Source: Rhodobacteraceae bacterium 63075 (lineage in GTDB: Bacteria > Pseudomonadota > Alphaproteobacteria > Rhodobacterales > Rhodobacteraceae). From it: 64,000 bases of DNA. The stretch is taken from positions 186,001-250,000 of the forward strand of contig QVMW01000001.1 in assembly GCA_003417655.1 (NCBI GenBank), in the 5' to 3' direction. Below are positions 35,106 to 45,384 of this stretch, piece after piece (positions within the stretch are counted from its first letter, which is position 1; each line of letters starts with the position of its first letter). The notes under the pieces were generated by a model. It was not told the origin of the DNA. It did no database searches and worked only from the letters and a program-made list of their open reading frames with translations. The translations under genes were made by a program, and so were the position numbers.

Positions 35106-36317
35106 ATGGCTGCACTCACACCGATCTACCAAAAGCCCTTCTGGCTTGTCGCGCTCTCCGTGGGGGCCTTCGGTGGCTTCTTCGGCCTCGTCGTCGGCAC
35201 GGCGAACGGCAACGGGCTGCTCGGCCTCGTGGTCGGCGCGCTGCTGATGATCGCCCTGGCCTGGGGCTATCTGAACCTGCTGAAGAACGAGGGCAACGCG
35301 CGCGGCATCACGCTGGCGATCGGCGCCGTTGCCGGCTTCTCGCTGGGCGGGCTGCCGGGCGGGATCATCGGGGCGATCTTCGGCGCGGTCGGCGGCTGGC
35401 TGATCTATTGGGTGCATGAGGGGCGCTACCGCGCCTTCCTGCCGCCCTATCTCACCTGGTTCCAGGTGCTCTGGCACTACGGTTTCCGCGTGATCTGCGC
35501 GCTGATCTTCATCTTCCTGATCACGCCGATTCTCGTGGTTCTGCCGCTGTCGTTCAACGCGGAGAACTTCTTCACCTTCACGCCGGAGATGTTGCGCTTC
35601 GACCCTGAAGGCTACTCGCTCAAGCACTACCGCGACTTCTTCAGCAACAGCGACTGGCAGCGCAGCTTCAAGAACTCGCTCATCATCGCGCCGATCGCGA
35701 CGATCATCTCGGTCAGCCTCGGCACGCTGGCGGCCATCGGCCTCAGCCAGGCGCATGTGCCCGGCCGCCGCGCGATCATGGCGATCCTGATTTCGCCGAT
35801 GATCGTTCCGCTCATCATCTCGGCGACGGGCATGTTCTTCTTCTACAGCCAGATCGGCAACTGGATGGAAGGCACGCTGGGCCTCGACAAGACCTTCGTG
35901 GGCTATGTGAAGGTCATCCTCGCGCACGCCGTGCTCGGCATTCCCTTCGTCATCATCACGGTGACGGCGACGCTTGTCGGCTTTGACCGCTCGCTCACCC
36001 GCGCGGCGGCGAACATGGGGGCAGACCCTGTGACAACCTTCTTCCGCGTCCAGATGCCGCTCATCCTGCCGGGGGTGATCTCGGGCGGGCTTTTCGCCTT
36101 CATCACCTCCTTCGACGAGGTGGTCGTCGTGCTCTTCGTCGGCTCGGCGAGCCAGAAGACGCTGCCCTGGCAGATGTTCACCGGCCTGCGTGAGCAGATC
36201 AGCCCGACCATCCTTGCCGTGGCGACGATCCTCGTGGCGATCTCTATCGTCCTGCTCACCACGGTGGAGCTTCTGCGCCGCCGCTCCGAGCGCCTGCGCG
36301 GCATGAGCCCGGGCTGA
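35106..36317 (+). CDS. Pot-type ABC permease with extra N-terminal membrane segments
   Basis: A 403-residue permease. Residues 10-100 form about three additional hydrophobic, glycine-rich segments (GLVVGALLMIALAWGYL; GGLPGGIIGAIFGAVGGWLIYW) before the usual PotC-like six-segment domain (from about 125). The EAA loop is LTRAAANMGADPVTTFFRVQMPLILPG. It starts 6 bases after the first permease, so the two are made together. Confidence 0.88.
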   Translation: MAALTPIYQKPFWLVALSVGAFGGFFGLVVGTANGNGLLGLVVGALLMIALAWGYLNLLKNEGNARGITLAIGAVAGFSLGGLPGGIIGAIFGAVGGWLIYWVHEGRYRAFLPPYLTWFQVLWHYGFRVICALIFIFLITPILVVLPLSFNAENFFTFTPEMLRFDPEGYSLKHYRDFFSNSDWQRSFKNSLIIAPIATIISVSLGTLAAIGLSQAHVPGRRAIMAILISPMIVPLIISATGMFFFYSQIGNWMEGTLGLDKTFVGYVKVILAHAVLGIPFVIITVTATLVGFDRSLTRAAANMGADPVTTFFRVQMPLILPGVISGGLFAFITSFDEVVVVLFVGSASQKTLPWQMFTGLREQISPTILAVATILVAISIVLLTTVELLRRRSERLRGMSPG

Positions 36318-36321
36318 GCCC

Positions 36322-37092
36322 GTGGAGCTGCGCGGGATCACCGCCGTCGTCACCGGCGCGGCCCGTGGGATCGGCGCGGCGCTTGTCCGCGAGCTGAAGG
36401 CGAGGGGGGCGGCCCATGTGGCCGCGTCCGACATCAGCGAAGACGTGCAGCAGATGGGCGCGGACAGCAGCCATATCTGCGATGTGAGCGACGCGGGTGC
36501 CATGCGCGAGATGATAGAGCAGATCGAGGCGGAGCATGGGCCGATCACGCTTTTCTGCTCGAATGCCGGGATCCTCAACGGCTATGACGACAGCTTCGAG
36601 AACGCGGCCGGGGCCTCCGCCGCCGACTGGCAGCGCGCCTGGGACGTGAACGTCATGGCCCATGTCCATGCCGCGCGTGTTCTGCTGCCGAAAATGAAGG
36701 CGAGGGGCGGGGGGCATTTCCTCCAGACCGCGTCGGCCGCCGGGCTGCTCAACCAGATCGGCAGCGCGACCTACGCGACGACGAAACACGCCGCCATCGG
36801 CTTTGCGGAGAACCTCGCGATCACGCATCGCGACGACGGCATCCGCGTGTCGGTGCTCTGCCCGCAGGGCGTGGACACCGACATGATCCGCGGCGAGGAA
36901 GACCACCCCGCCGCGCTCGACGGCATCCTGAGCGCGGAGGCGGTGGCCGGGGCGGCCATGGACGGCGTGGAGGCGGAGCGGTTCCTGATCCTGCCGCACG
37001 AGACGGTGGCGGGCTACATGCAGATGAAGCTCGATGACTATGACCGCTGGATCGGCGGCATGGCCAAGCTGCAACGCAGGTATCGTGGCTGA
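36322..37092 (+). CDS. SDR-family oxidoreductase
   Basis: The start is GTG 36322, 4 bases after the permease stop, so it belongs to the transporter operon. The 256-residue product has the NAD(P)-binding TGAARGIGAALV, the NAG-like SNAGI motif and the catalytic Tyr-x-x-x-Lys in YATTKHA. The substrate is unknown; operon position suggests a dehydrogenase for the imported compound. Confidence 0.88.
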   Translation: MELRGITAVVTGAARGIGAALVRELKARGAAHVAASDISEDVQQMGADSSHICDVSDAGAMREMIEQIEAEHGPITLFCSNAGILNGYDDSFENAAGASAADWQRAWDVNVMAHVHAARVLLPKMKARGGGHFLQTASAAGLLNQIGSATYATTKHAAIGFAENLAITHRDDGIRVSVLCPQGVDTDMIRGEEDHPAALDGILSAEAVAGAAMDGVEAERFLILPHETVAGYMQMKLDDYDRWIGGMAKLQRRYRG

Positions 37093-37166
37093 CTCGGAGC
37101 ACGATTGCTCTGGCGCGGCGGGCCATGCTGTGGCTTCTTGCGGCGAGATGAGATCAAGGAGGAACC

Positions 37167-37766
37167 ATGTCAGAGGCAGAGACGTATCGCGCGAAGATGA
37201 AAGAGGTGCAGAAGGCGCACCGCGCGCGGCAGGGAGAGCTGGAAGACCCCGAAAAGGGCCTCGTGCTCGTGCACACCGGAAACGGCAAGGGCAAGTCGAG
37301 CTCGGCCTTCGGCGTGATGGTGCGCGCGCTCGGCTGGGGCCAGCGCGTGGGCGTTGTCCAGTTCGTGAAGGGCAACTGGATCACCGGGGAAAAGCAGTTC
37401 TTCGACAAGCTTGGCGGTATCGACTGGCATTTGATGGGCGAGGGCTTCACCTGGGACACCCAGGACAAGGAGCGCGACCGGAAGGCCGCTGAGGCCGCGC
37501 TGGCCAGGGCGCGCGAGATGATGGAGAGCGGCAAGTATGATCTCATCGTCCTCGACGAAGTGAACATTTCGCTCCGCTACGAACAGGTTACGCCCGAGGC
37601 CGTCATCGCGGCGCTGGAGGCGCGCGATGCGAAGACAGGCGTGATCCTCACCGGGCGCGACGCGCCGCAGGAGATCGTGGATTATGCCGATCTGGTCTCG
37701 GTCGTCGAGGAGGTGAAGCACCCTTACAAGGCCGGGATCAAGGCGCAGCGCGGCGTGGATTTCTGA
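37167..37766 (+). CDS. cobO: Cob(I)yrinic acid a,c-diamide adenosyltransferase
   Basis: A 199-residue CobO/BtuR enzyme that adenosylates the corrin cobalt. The P-loop GNGKGKSSSAFG is at 39-50 and LIVLDEVN and HPYKAGIKAQRGVDF at the end are diagnostic. It starts behind AAGGAGG, 74 bases after the SDR gene. No other cobalamin genes are in the window. Confidence 0.95.
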   Translation: MSEAETYRAKMKEVQKAHRARQGELEDPEKGLVLVHTGNGKGKSSSAFGVMVRALGWGQRVGVVQFVKGNWITGEKQFFDKLGGIDWHLMGEGFTWDTQDKERDRKAAEAALARAREMMESGKYDLIVLDEVNISLRYEQVTPEAVIAALEARDAKTGVILTGRDAPQEIVDYADLVSVVEEVKHPYKAGIKAQRGVDF

Positions 37767-37856
37767 TTTCGAATTGTGCTTGCGCACAATCCGACCGGCT
37801 GGGGGGAGCGCTGCTCCCCCCAGACCCCCCTCGGGATATTTCGAGCAAGAAAAAAG
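37767..37856 (-). repeat. Composite hairpin repeat, copy 4
   Basis: It starts right after the cobO stop. On the plus strand: TTTCGAATT with hairpin ATTGTGC/GCACAAT (37773-37790), then an 11-base-stem hairpin CTGGGGGGAGC with loop GCT (37799-37823), then GGGATATTT, three bases and GCAAGAAAAAAG (37833-37856). The same end modules occur in copies 1-3; relative to copies 1 and 2 it is reversed. Confidence 0.75.
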
Positions 37857-38067
37857 GGTGTGGGACTCCGAGCTTGAAGTGGCAATTCCCTGATGATTCC
37901 GCTCCGTGGCGTTCGATCCGAAGTCGGTTGCGGGCAGCTGCATGACCAGAGCTTGCGGCTCGTATCAGATTGCGTGGCGCTGTCGTGCCTATCATATCCA
38001 CGAAGGTGAACTTGCCATTCTGGTCCGAGGCTTGTTGAATGCTCCTGTCGGACGGAGGCACATCACC
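37857..38067. other. Leader of the small membrane-protein gene
   Basis: With the repeat this makes a 301-base gap after cobO. Apart from the GGAGG before the next start I see no clear promoter, terminator or gene in it. Confidence 0.5.
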
Positions 38068-38409
38068 ATGAAAGAGCGACAAAAAATGAATGCTTTCGAC
38101 TGGTTCATCGGGGCCGGTCTGCTCGCCGTGGGCCTTTATCTCGGGGTGGCCATCGGCGAATTGCTCAGCCTCGATGGCATGGCATTCTGGGGCGCGATCT
38201 TGTACATCCTCGTGCCCTTCGCGCTCGTTTTCGCGCTCATTCTGTTGGCGGATAGGGTCATCGAGCGCGGCATATGGAAGGCGTTCACGCTGAAACCTTC
38301 AAGGCCGCGCAAGAAGCCCGCGCCGCTTGCGCTCCTGATGAGCCTGCCCCTGGGGCTGCTCATCGGCGTGGTCGGGGCGCAGTTCGGCTTGACCGAGCTG
38401 ATCTTGTAG
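38068..38409 (+). CDS. Small membrane protein, unknown function
   Basis: ATG 38068 has GGAGG 9 bases upstream; 113 residues. Three membrane segments are visible (about 9-28, 37-57 and 91-110), with a basic Pro/Lys-rich loop (LKPSRPRKKPAP) between the second and third. No domain recognised. ATG 38086 is a possible alternative start. Confidence 0.65.
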   Translation: MKERQKMNAFDWFIGAGLLAVGLYLGVAIGELLSLDGMAFWGAILYILVPFALVFALILLADRVIERGIWKAFTLKPSRPRKKPAPLALLMSLPLGLLIGVVGAQFGLTELIL

Positions 38410-38424
38410 AGCGGTGGCCAGCCG

Positions 38425-39291
38425 TCAGCTCCGCACCAGTTTCTCGTAGGCCTCCGCGATCTCGCGGGTGAGATCGCCGACTTCGAAGGTATACTCCCCG
38501 ATCTGGCCGACGGGCGTGACCTCGGCTGCCGAGCCCGTGAGCCAGCATTGCTCGAAACCGTCGAGCTCCTCGGGCATGATGTGCCGGACATGGACCTTGA
38601 TGCCGCGCTCTTCGAGCATCCTGATCACGGTCTGGCGGGTGAGGCCGTTTAGGATCGCGTCTGGGTCGGGGGTGTGAACCTCGCCGTCCTTGACGAAGAA
38701 GATGTTCGCGCCCGTCGCCTCGGCGACATAGCCGCGATAGTCCATGAAGAGCGCATCCGAGCAGCCCTTGGCCTCGGCGGCGTGCTTGGACATGGTGCAG
38801 ATCATGTAAAGGCCTGCGGCCTTGGCCGAGGTCGGGATCGTCTCGGGCGAGGGGCGCTTCCACTTGGCAATGTCGAGCTTGGCGCCTTCGAACTTGGCAT
38901 CTCCGTAGTAGCTGCCCCATTCCCAGGCGGCGACGGCCATGCGCACGGGGTTGCGCGCGGAGGCGACGCCCATGTCCTCGCCCGCGCCGCGCCATGCGAC
39001 AACGCGCACATAGGCGTCTTCAAGCCCGTTCGCATCGAGCACCGCGCGCTTGGCGGCCTCGATCTCGTCGACCGTGTAGGGGATCGGCATGTCGAGCATC
39101 TCGCCCGATTTGAGCAGGCGCTCCGAGTGCTTGCGGCTCAGGAAGATCTTGCCCTCGTAGCAGCGCTCGCCCTCGAAGACAGAGCTGGCATAGTGCAGCG
39201 CATGGGAGAGGACATGCACATTCGCATCGCGCCACTCGACGAGCTTGCCGTCGAACCAGATCTTGCCGTCGCGGTCATCGTAGCCTGCCAT
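38425..39291 (-). CDS. ilvE: Branched-chain amino acid aminotransferase
   Basis: A 288-residue class IV PLP enzyme that makes or degrades Leu, Ile and Val. Lys157 in TSAKAAGLY is the PLP lysine, and YVAEATGANIFFV and GLTRQTVIRM are family motifs. It is divergent from the petP-like regulator across a repeat-bearing promoter region. Confidence 0.94.
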   Translation of the reverse strand: MAGYDDRDGKIWFDGKLVEWRDANVHVLSHALHYASSVFEGERCYEGKIFLSRKHSERLLKSGEMLDMPIPYTVDEIEAAKRAVLDANGLEDAYVRVVAWRGAGEDMGVASARNPVRMAVAAWEWGSYYGDAKFEGAKLDIAKWKRPSPETIPTSAKAAGLYMICTMSKHAAEAKGCSDALFMDYRGYVAEATGANIFFVKDGEVHTPDPDAILNGLTRQTVIRMLEERGIKVHVRHIMPEELDGFEQCWLTGSAAEVTPVGQIGEYTFEVGDLTREIAEAYEKLVRS

Positions 39292-39346
39292 CTTCCGTTC
39301 CTCCCCCGGTCCGTGTCATAGGTGCGTGATTTATGTCCGATCTGGC

Positions 39347-39425
39347 CATAAAATCGCGCGAAAACTGAGATTCGCTAGCAGTTGCGGGTTGGAGTGTCAA
39401 CAAAGCTGACATAAAGTCGCGCAAA
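39347..39425. promoter_or_regulatory. Direct repeats in the ilvE/petP divergent promoter region
   Basis: CATAAARTCGCGCRAA occurs at 39347-39362 and 39410-39425, 63 bases apart (six helical turns). The first copy also ends an inverted repeat TTTATG-N11-CATAAA, and TGTCA-N7-TGACA lies beside the second. These could be sites for the PetP-like or PetR-like regulator. Confidence 0.45.
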
Positions 39426-39447
39426 GACGAGATGACGGGTGAACAAC

Positions 39448-39966
39448 ATGTCTGACTCCACCGGAGGCGAAAGCCTGCTGTTCCTGACCGACGAGCAGCT
39501 TCAGCAGGGGATCGAGGCGATGTTCTTCGCCTATCGCGGGTTCACGGCTGATCCTGATCTCATACTCGAAGAGTTGAACCGCGAGCTGGGCAAGAGCTAT
39601 GGCCGCGCGCATCACCGCGCCATTCACTTCATCGGAAGGGCCCCGGGAACGACGGTCAACAACCTGCTCGAAATCCTCGGGATCACCAAGCAGTCACTCA
39701 ACCGTGTCTTGCGCAGCCTCATGAAAGATGGGCTTGTTGAGAGCAGGGTCGGAACGTCGGACAGGCGGGAGCGGCATCTCTACCTGACGGATGCCGGCAA
39801 GGCGCTGGAGCGCAAGCTTTCCGAGGTGCAGCGGGCCCGAATGCGGGACGCGTACAGGCGCGCCGGTCCAGAGGCCGTGCGGGGTTTCCGGCAGGTGCTG
39901 GAGGCGATGATGGATACTGAGTTGCGCCGGAAATACAACGGGCTGAGGGACAAGGGCCATGACTGA
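39448..39966 (+). CDS. petP: MarR-family regulator, PetP-like
   Basis: I prefer ATG 39448 (172 residues); GTG 39439 is also possible. The winged helix is at about 60-135 (NNLLEILGITKQSLNRVLRSLMKDGLVESR). In Rhodobacter capsulatus a MarR-type gene, petP, precedes petR, a response-regulator gene needed for growth and cytochrome bc1 expression. The layout here is the same, and its end overlaps petR by 8 bases. Confidence 0.82.
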   Translation: MSDSTGGESLLFLTDEQLQQGIEAMFFAYRGFTADPDLILEELNRELGKSYGRAHHRAIHFIGRAPGTTVNNLLEILGITKQSLNRVLRSLMKDGLVESRVGTSDRRERHLYLTDAGKALERKLSEVQRARMRDAYRRAGPEAVRGFRQVLEAMMDTELRRKYNGLRDKGHD

Positions 39967-40660
39967 ACTCGATGCGCATCTGCTGATCGTCGACGATGAC
40001 GAGCGGATCAGGACATTGCTGGCCAAGTTCCTCAACAGAAACGGCTTCCTTGTCTCGACGGCACGCGACGCAGGCCATGCGCGCAGGTTGCTCAGCGGGT
40101 TGGATTTCGACCTCATCGTCATGGATGTGATGATGCCGGGCGATACTGGCGTGGAGCTCACCCGGGAAATCAGGCAGCGCGCAGAAACGCCCATCCTCCT
40201 GCTGACCGCCAAGGGGGAGACGGAAGACAGGATCGCCGGGCTGGAGGCCGGTGCCGATGACTATCTTGCCAAGCCCTTCGAGCCCAAGGAGCTGCTGCTG
40301 AGGATCAACGCGATCCTGCGCCGGATGCCCGAGGCGCAGGGTGACGCGGTCATGCCCAAGGTGCTCGGCCTGGGGCGCTTCAGTTATGATGTCGAGCGCG
40401 GCGAGCTTTGGGAAGGCGACGCGCTTGTCAGACTCACGGCGACGGAGAACCAACTGATGCGCATCTTCGCATCAGAGCAGGGCGAGGCGATCAGCCGGGT
40501 GAGGCTTGTCGAGGAGCTGGGCCGCGATCACGGGCAGGCGCAGGAGCGCGCGATCGATGTTCAGATCACGCGGCTCAGGCGCAAGATCGAGGACAATCCT
40601 AAGCAGCCGCGCTACCTTCAGACAGTGCGCGGCGCGGGATACATGCTCTCGCCCGATTGA
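39959..40660 (+). CDS. petR: OmpR-family response regulator, PetR-like
   Basis: A 233-residue response regulator. The receiver has Asp12-14, phospho-acceptor Asp56 (IVMDVMMPG), Thr83 and Lys105 (AKPFEP). Residues 135-230 form the OmpR winged helix with ITRLRRKIEDNP and TVRGAGYML. No histidine kinase is adjacent, as with petR in Rhodobacter capsulatus. It is likely co-transcribed with the MarR gene. Confidence 0.88.
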   Translation: MTELDAHLLIVDDDERIRTLLAKFLNRNGFLVSTARDAGHARRLLSGLDFDLIVMDVMMPGDTGVELTREIRQRAETPILLLTAKGETEDRIAGLEAGADDYLAKPFEPKELLLRINAILRRMPEAQGDAVMPKVLGLGRFSYDVERGELWEGDALVRLTATENQLMRIFASEQGEAISRVRLVEELGRDHGQAQERAIDVQITRLRRKIEDNPKQPRYLQTVRGAGYMLSPD

Positions 40661-40669
40661 AGCCTGCCG

Positions 40670-42166
<1,497 letters not shown>

Positions 42167-42229
42167 GTGGCCCTCTTGGAATGACGCAGGAACTATTCGG
42201 CAGCGGCAAGGCGGAATGCAAGGGCCGAA

Positions 42230-42258
42230 TTGACCTTTGATCAAGGGCGCTGTTAGCT
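42230..42258 (+). promoter_or_regulatory. Candidate promoter of the EamA transporter gene
   Basis: TTGACC (42230-42235), 17 bases and TTAGCT (42253-42258). The -35 lies in TTGACCTTTGATCAA, a near-copy of the TTGACCTTTCGTCAA upstream of the DoeA-like gene. Confidence 0.5.
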
Positions 42259-42281
42259 GCCCGTTCAGGAAAGGACATCCC

Positions 42282-43205
42282 ATGCACCCGCTCAAAGGCA
42301 TCGCGCTCAAGCTGTGCTCCGTTGTCACATTCATCACCATGGCATCGCTCATCAAGGCCAGCGCAGAGCATGTGCCGGCGGGACAGGCCGTCTTCTTCCG
42401 GTCACTCTTCGCGCTTCCCGTGATCATCGCCTGGCTGGCGCTCAGGGGCGATCTTTCGACCGGCCTCAGGGTGGCTTCCCCGATGGGGCATTTCTGGCGC
42501 GGCTTTGTCGGAACGGCGGCGATGGGCCTCGGCTTTGCCGGGCTCGGGCTGCTGCCGCTTCCCGAAGTGACGGCACTGGGCTACGCGGCGCCGCTGCTGA
42601 CGGTGATCTTCGCGGCGATGTTCCTTGGTGAGAAGGTCAGGCTCTTCCGGTTGGCGGCCGTCGGTCTCGGGCTCGTGGGCGTTCTCGTCGTGCTGGGGCC
42701 GCGGCTCAGCGCCTTCTCGGGCGAGACGGTCGAGCGCGCGGCGGCGCTCGGGGCGATGCTCGTGCTGACGGGGGCGATCTGCGCCGCATTGGCGCAGATC
42801 TACATCCGCAAGCTCGTCCAGACGGAGCAGACCTCGGCGATCGTCTTCTACTTCTCGGTGACATCCGCCTTGCTCTCGCTGCTCACGCTGCCTTTCGGAT
42901 GGGTTGTGCCGACAGGGCCAGAGGCGCTCCTGCTCGTCATGGCCGGGCTGCTCGGCGGTCTCGGGCAGATCTTCCTGACATCGGCATACCGCTTCGCGCC
43001 CGCCTCCGTCGTCGCGCCCTTCGATTATGCCTCTATGCTCTTCGCGATCGTGATCGGGGTGTTCTTCTTCGACGAAATCCCTGATACCCGGACATTGTCG
43101 GGGGCGGCGCTTGTCATCGCCGCCGGCGTTCTCATCATCTGGCGCGAACACCGACTCGGGATCGAACGTGGCCGCGCGCGCAAGAACATGACACCTCAAG
43201 GATAG
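42282..43205 (+). CDS. EamA-family (DMT) transporter
   Basis: ATG 42282 follows AGGAAAGGA; 307 residues. About ten membrane segments in two repeats (EamA domains at about 5-135 and 150-290) mark a drug/metabolite transporter, usually an exporter of amino acids or metabolites. The substrate is unknown. It lies upstream of an AruI-like gene with 9 bases between them, so the two may be co-transcribed. Confidence 0.88.
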   Translation: MHPLKGIALKLCSVVTFITMASLIKASAEHVPAGQAVFFRSLFALPVIIAWLALRGDLSTGLRVASPMGHFWRGFVGTAAMGLGFAGLGLLPLPEVTALGYAAPLLTVIFAAMFLGEKVRLFRLAAVGLGLVGVLVVLGPRLSAFSGETVERAAALGAMLVLTGAICAALAQIYIRKLVQTEQTSAIVFYFSVTSALLSLLTLPFGWVVPTGPEALLLVMAGLLGGLGQIFLTSAYRFAPASVVAPFDYASMLFAIVIGVFFFDEIPDTRTLSGAALVIAAGVLIIWREHRLGIERGRARKNMTPQG

Positions 43206-43214
43206 GAGAGACAG

Positions 43215-44804
43215 ATGCCGACAGTCGGGGAAGCATTGGTCCAGAGGCTCGAAGCGCTCGGGGTGCGCCATGTATTCGGGATACCCGGAGTTCATACCGT
43301 GGAGCTTTACCGCGGGCTGGCAAGTTCGAAGATCCGGCATATCACACCAAGGCACGAGCAGGGCGCGGGCTTCATGGCCGATGGCTATGCGCGCGCCAGC
43401 GGCAAGCCGGGCGTTGCCTTCGTGATCACCGGGCCGGGGCTGACCAACACGCTTACGGCGATGGCACAGGCGCGGGCCGACAGCGTTCCGATGCTCGTTG
43501 TCTCCGGGGTGAACCGCCGCGCGACGCTGGGCAGGGCGCTGGGGCATCTGCACGAGCTGCCCGACCAGTTGGGACTGTCGGAAACAGTCTCTATCAAGGC
43601 CTGGCATGTCGATGATGCGGCGGATCTCGCCCCGGCGCTCGACGCGGCCTTCGCGGCCATGGGCGGCGAGAGGGGCGGCCCCTATCACATCCAGATTCCA
43701 ATCGACACCGCCGAGGAGCCGCACCCCAAGCTGCGCGGCGTGCCTGACGCGCGCGAGCCTGTCGCGCCATCCGAGGAGGGGCTTTCGCGCCTTGCCGAGG
43801 CCCTGATGCAGGCCGAAAGGCCGATCATTCTCGCCGGGGGCGGCGCGCGGCAGGCCGATCAGCATATCGGCTACCTGGCCGAGAAGGTGGATGCGCCGGT
43901 GATCACAACGGCCAATGCACGCGGCCTGCTGCACCGCCATCCGCTCGGCATTCCGGCCAGTCCCAGCCTCGCCGCCGTGCGGGCCGCAATTGCCGAGGCC
44001 GATTTCGTGCTGGCCCTCGGAACGGAGTTTGGCCCGACGGACTATGATGTCTATGCAACCGGAACCTACCCCGAGATGCAAAGGCTCGCCCGCGTTGACC
44101 TCAGCGCGGAGCAATTGACGCGCCATGACGCCGAGATGAAACTCTGCGGCGATGCGGGCGAGGCGGCGGAAAGGCTCTGCGAACTGGTGGCCGACAAGCC
44201 GATCAGGAACGGTGCCGCGCGGGCCGAGGCTGCGCGGAAGGGAGCGTGGGCGGAGTTGAGCGAGGACTACCGCGCGATGGTGGGCATGCTCGACGTGGTC
44301 CGCGAGGAGCGGCCCGGCGCGATGATCGTCGGAGACAGCACGCAACCGGTCTATGCGGGCAATCTCTACTTCGATCATGATCGCCCCGGCGGATGGTTCA
44401 ACGCGGCGACAGGCTTCGGCGCGCTGGGATACGCGATCCCGGCGGGGATCGGCGCGCAGATCGCGCGCCCGGAGGCCACGACAGTCGTCCTCGCCGGAGA
44501 TGGCGGCGCGCAGTTCACGCTGCCCGAGCTGATGACCGCCGCCCAGGAGGGCCTGCCGATCACCTTCATCATCTGGAACAACGGCGGATATGGCGAGATC
44601 GAGCTGACCATGGAGACCGCGCAGATCGACGTTGTCGGCTGCGACCCGAAGCCGCCGCTGTTCAAATCGGTGGCGGAAAGCTGCGACATTCCCTATTTCA
44701 AGGCCGATGCGACACCAGACGGCCTGCGCGCCGCCTTGAGAGAGGCGGTGGCCAACACAGGGCCTGTGATGATCGAGATAGATGCACCATTCATAGCGAG
44801 GTGA
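43215..44804 (+). CDS. TPP-dependent decarboxylase, AruI-like (5-guanidino-2-oxopentanoate decarboxylase)
   Basis: A 529-residue ThDP enzyme. Glu48 (RHEQGAGFMADGYAR) activates the thiazolium, and GDGGAQFTLPELMTAAQEG with WNNGGYG is the ThDP/Mg motif. GIPGVHTVELYRGL matches AruI of the arginine transaminase pathway better than acetolactate synthase. No arginine:pyruvate aminotransferase (aruH) is in the window. GAGG in its tail serves the next gene. Confidence 0.75.
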   Translation: MPTVGEALVQRLEALGVRHVFGIPGVHTVELYRGLASSKIRHITPRHEQGAGFMADGYARASGKPGVAFVITGPGLTNTLTAMAQARADSVPMLVVSGVNRRATLGRALGHLHELPDQLGLSETVSIKAWHVDDAADLAPALDAAFAAMGGERGGPYHIQIPIDTAEEPHPKLRGVPDAREPVAPSEEGLSRLAEALMQAERPIILAGGGARQADQHIGYLAEKVDAPVITTANARGLLHRHPLGIPASPSLAAVRAAIAEADFVLALGTEFGPTDYDVYATGTYPEMQRLARVDLSAEQLTRHDAEMKLCGDAGEAAERLCELVADKPIRNGAARAEAARKGAWAELSEDYRAMVGMLDVVREERPGAMIVGDSTQPVYAGNLYFDHDRPGGWFNAATGFGALGYAIPAGIGAQIARPEATTVVLAGDGGAQFTLPELMTAAQEGLPITFIIWNNGGYGEIELTMETAQIDVVGCDPKPPLFKSVAESCDIPYFKADATPDGLRAALREAVANTGPVMIEIDAPFIAR

Positions 44805-44811
44805 GGCAGAA

Positions 44812-45315
44812 TTGGCTGTAACAGAGACTGTTCCGACACGGGCCGCGCCGCAGGATGGCGTTTGGCGAGACCTCGCGCAGGACAGGCCGCAAGGCCGCCT
44901 GCCCGGCGATGACAGGAAGCGTGTGGCGGCTGCGCTGCCGGAAGAGCAGGGCTGGGCCGGATCCGTGCTTGTTGTGGGAGATCCCACGCATTGGGTTCAG
45001 GTCTCGGCAGGCGAGATCGTGAGCTTTCAATCCTTCCTGACAGGCCGGATCGCCCGCGCGCTCGGCGCGGCGGAGGCGCTTGACGCGGATGCGCTCAACG
45101 ACACGATGACCCAGCCCGAACGGCTGGCGACGCATCTGCGCTCTGCCGAGCTGGCCGATGGCAATGCGGTTCTGGGGCATCTCATCGGCGCGGAGCTGGC
45201 GGCGACGCGGGCCTTCTGGCTGGGCGCGGATATCCGGCTTGTCGGGTCGGGCGCACTTGCCGATGCCTACGAGGCCGCCCTGCGCGCGCAGGCGGCGCTG
45301 GTCACGAGGGTCTAG
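44812..45315 (+). CDS. Short DgoK-like protein (C-terminal half of 2-keto-3-deoxygalactonokinase)
   Basis: The start is TTG 44812, with GAGG 6 bases upstream and 7 bases after the AruI-like stop. The 167-residue product resembles only the C-terminal half of DgoK: VLVVGDPTHWVQVSAGEIVSFQSFLTG then HLIGAELAATRAF and RLVGSGALADAYEAAL. The N-terminal nucleotide-binding half is missing, so it is probably not an active kinase alone. A decayed gene or a repurposed domain are both possible. Confidence 0.55.
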   Translation: MAVTETVPTRAAPQDGVWRDLAQDRPQGRLPGDDRKRVAAALPEEQGWAGSVLVVGDPTHWVQVSAGEIVSFQSFLTGRIARALGAAEALDADALNDTMTQPERLATHLRSAELADGNAVLGHLIGAELAATRAFWLGADIRLVGSGALADAYEAALRAQAALVTRV

Positions 45316-45384
45316 GCGCGGCCTGGAGCTTGCGCCGGTCTGCCCGGCGTGAGACCTTACCGCCAAGTATCGAAGGACGTGAGC

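Noticed and set aside
33660..36578. Minus-strand open frame of 972 codons
   Set aside because: Antisense to both permease genes; Arg/His/Asp-rich translation typical of a shadow.
36256..37074. Minus-strand open frame over the SDR gene
   Set aside because: The plus-strand SDR has the nucleotide-binding and YxxxK motifs and fits the operon.
42402..44987. Minus-strand open frame of 861 codons
   Set aside because: Antisense to the EamA and AruI-like genes, which carry clear motifs.
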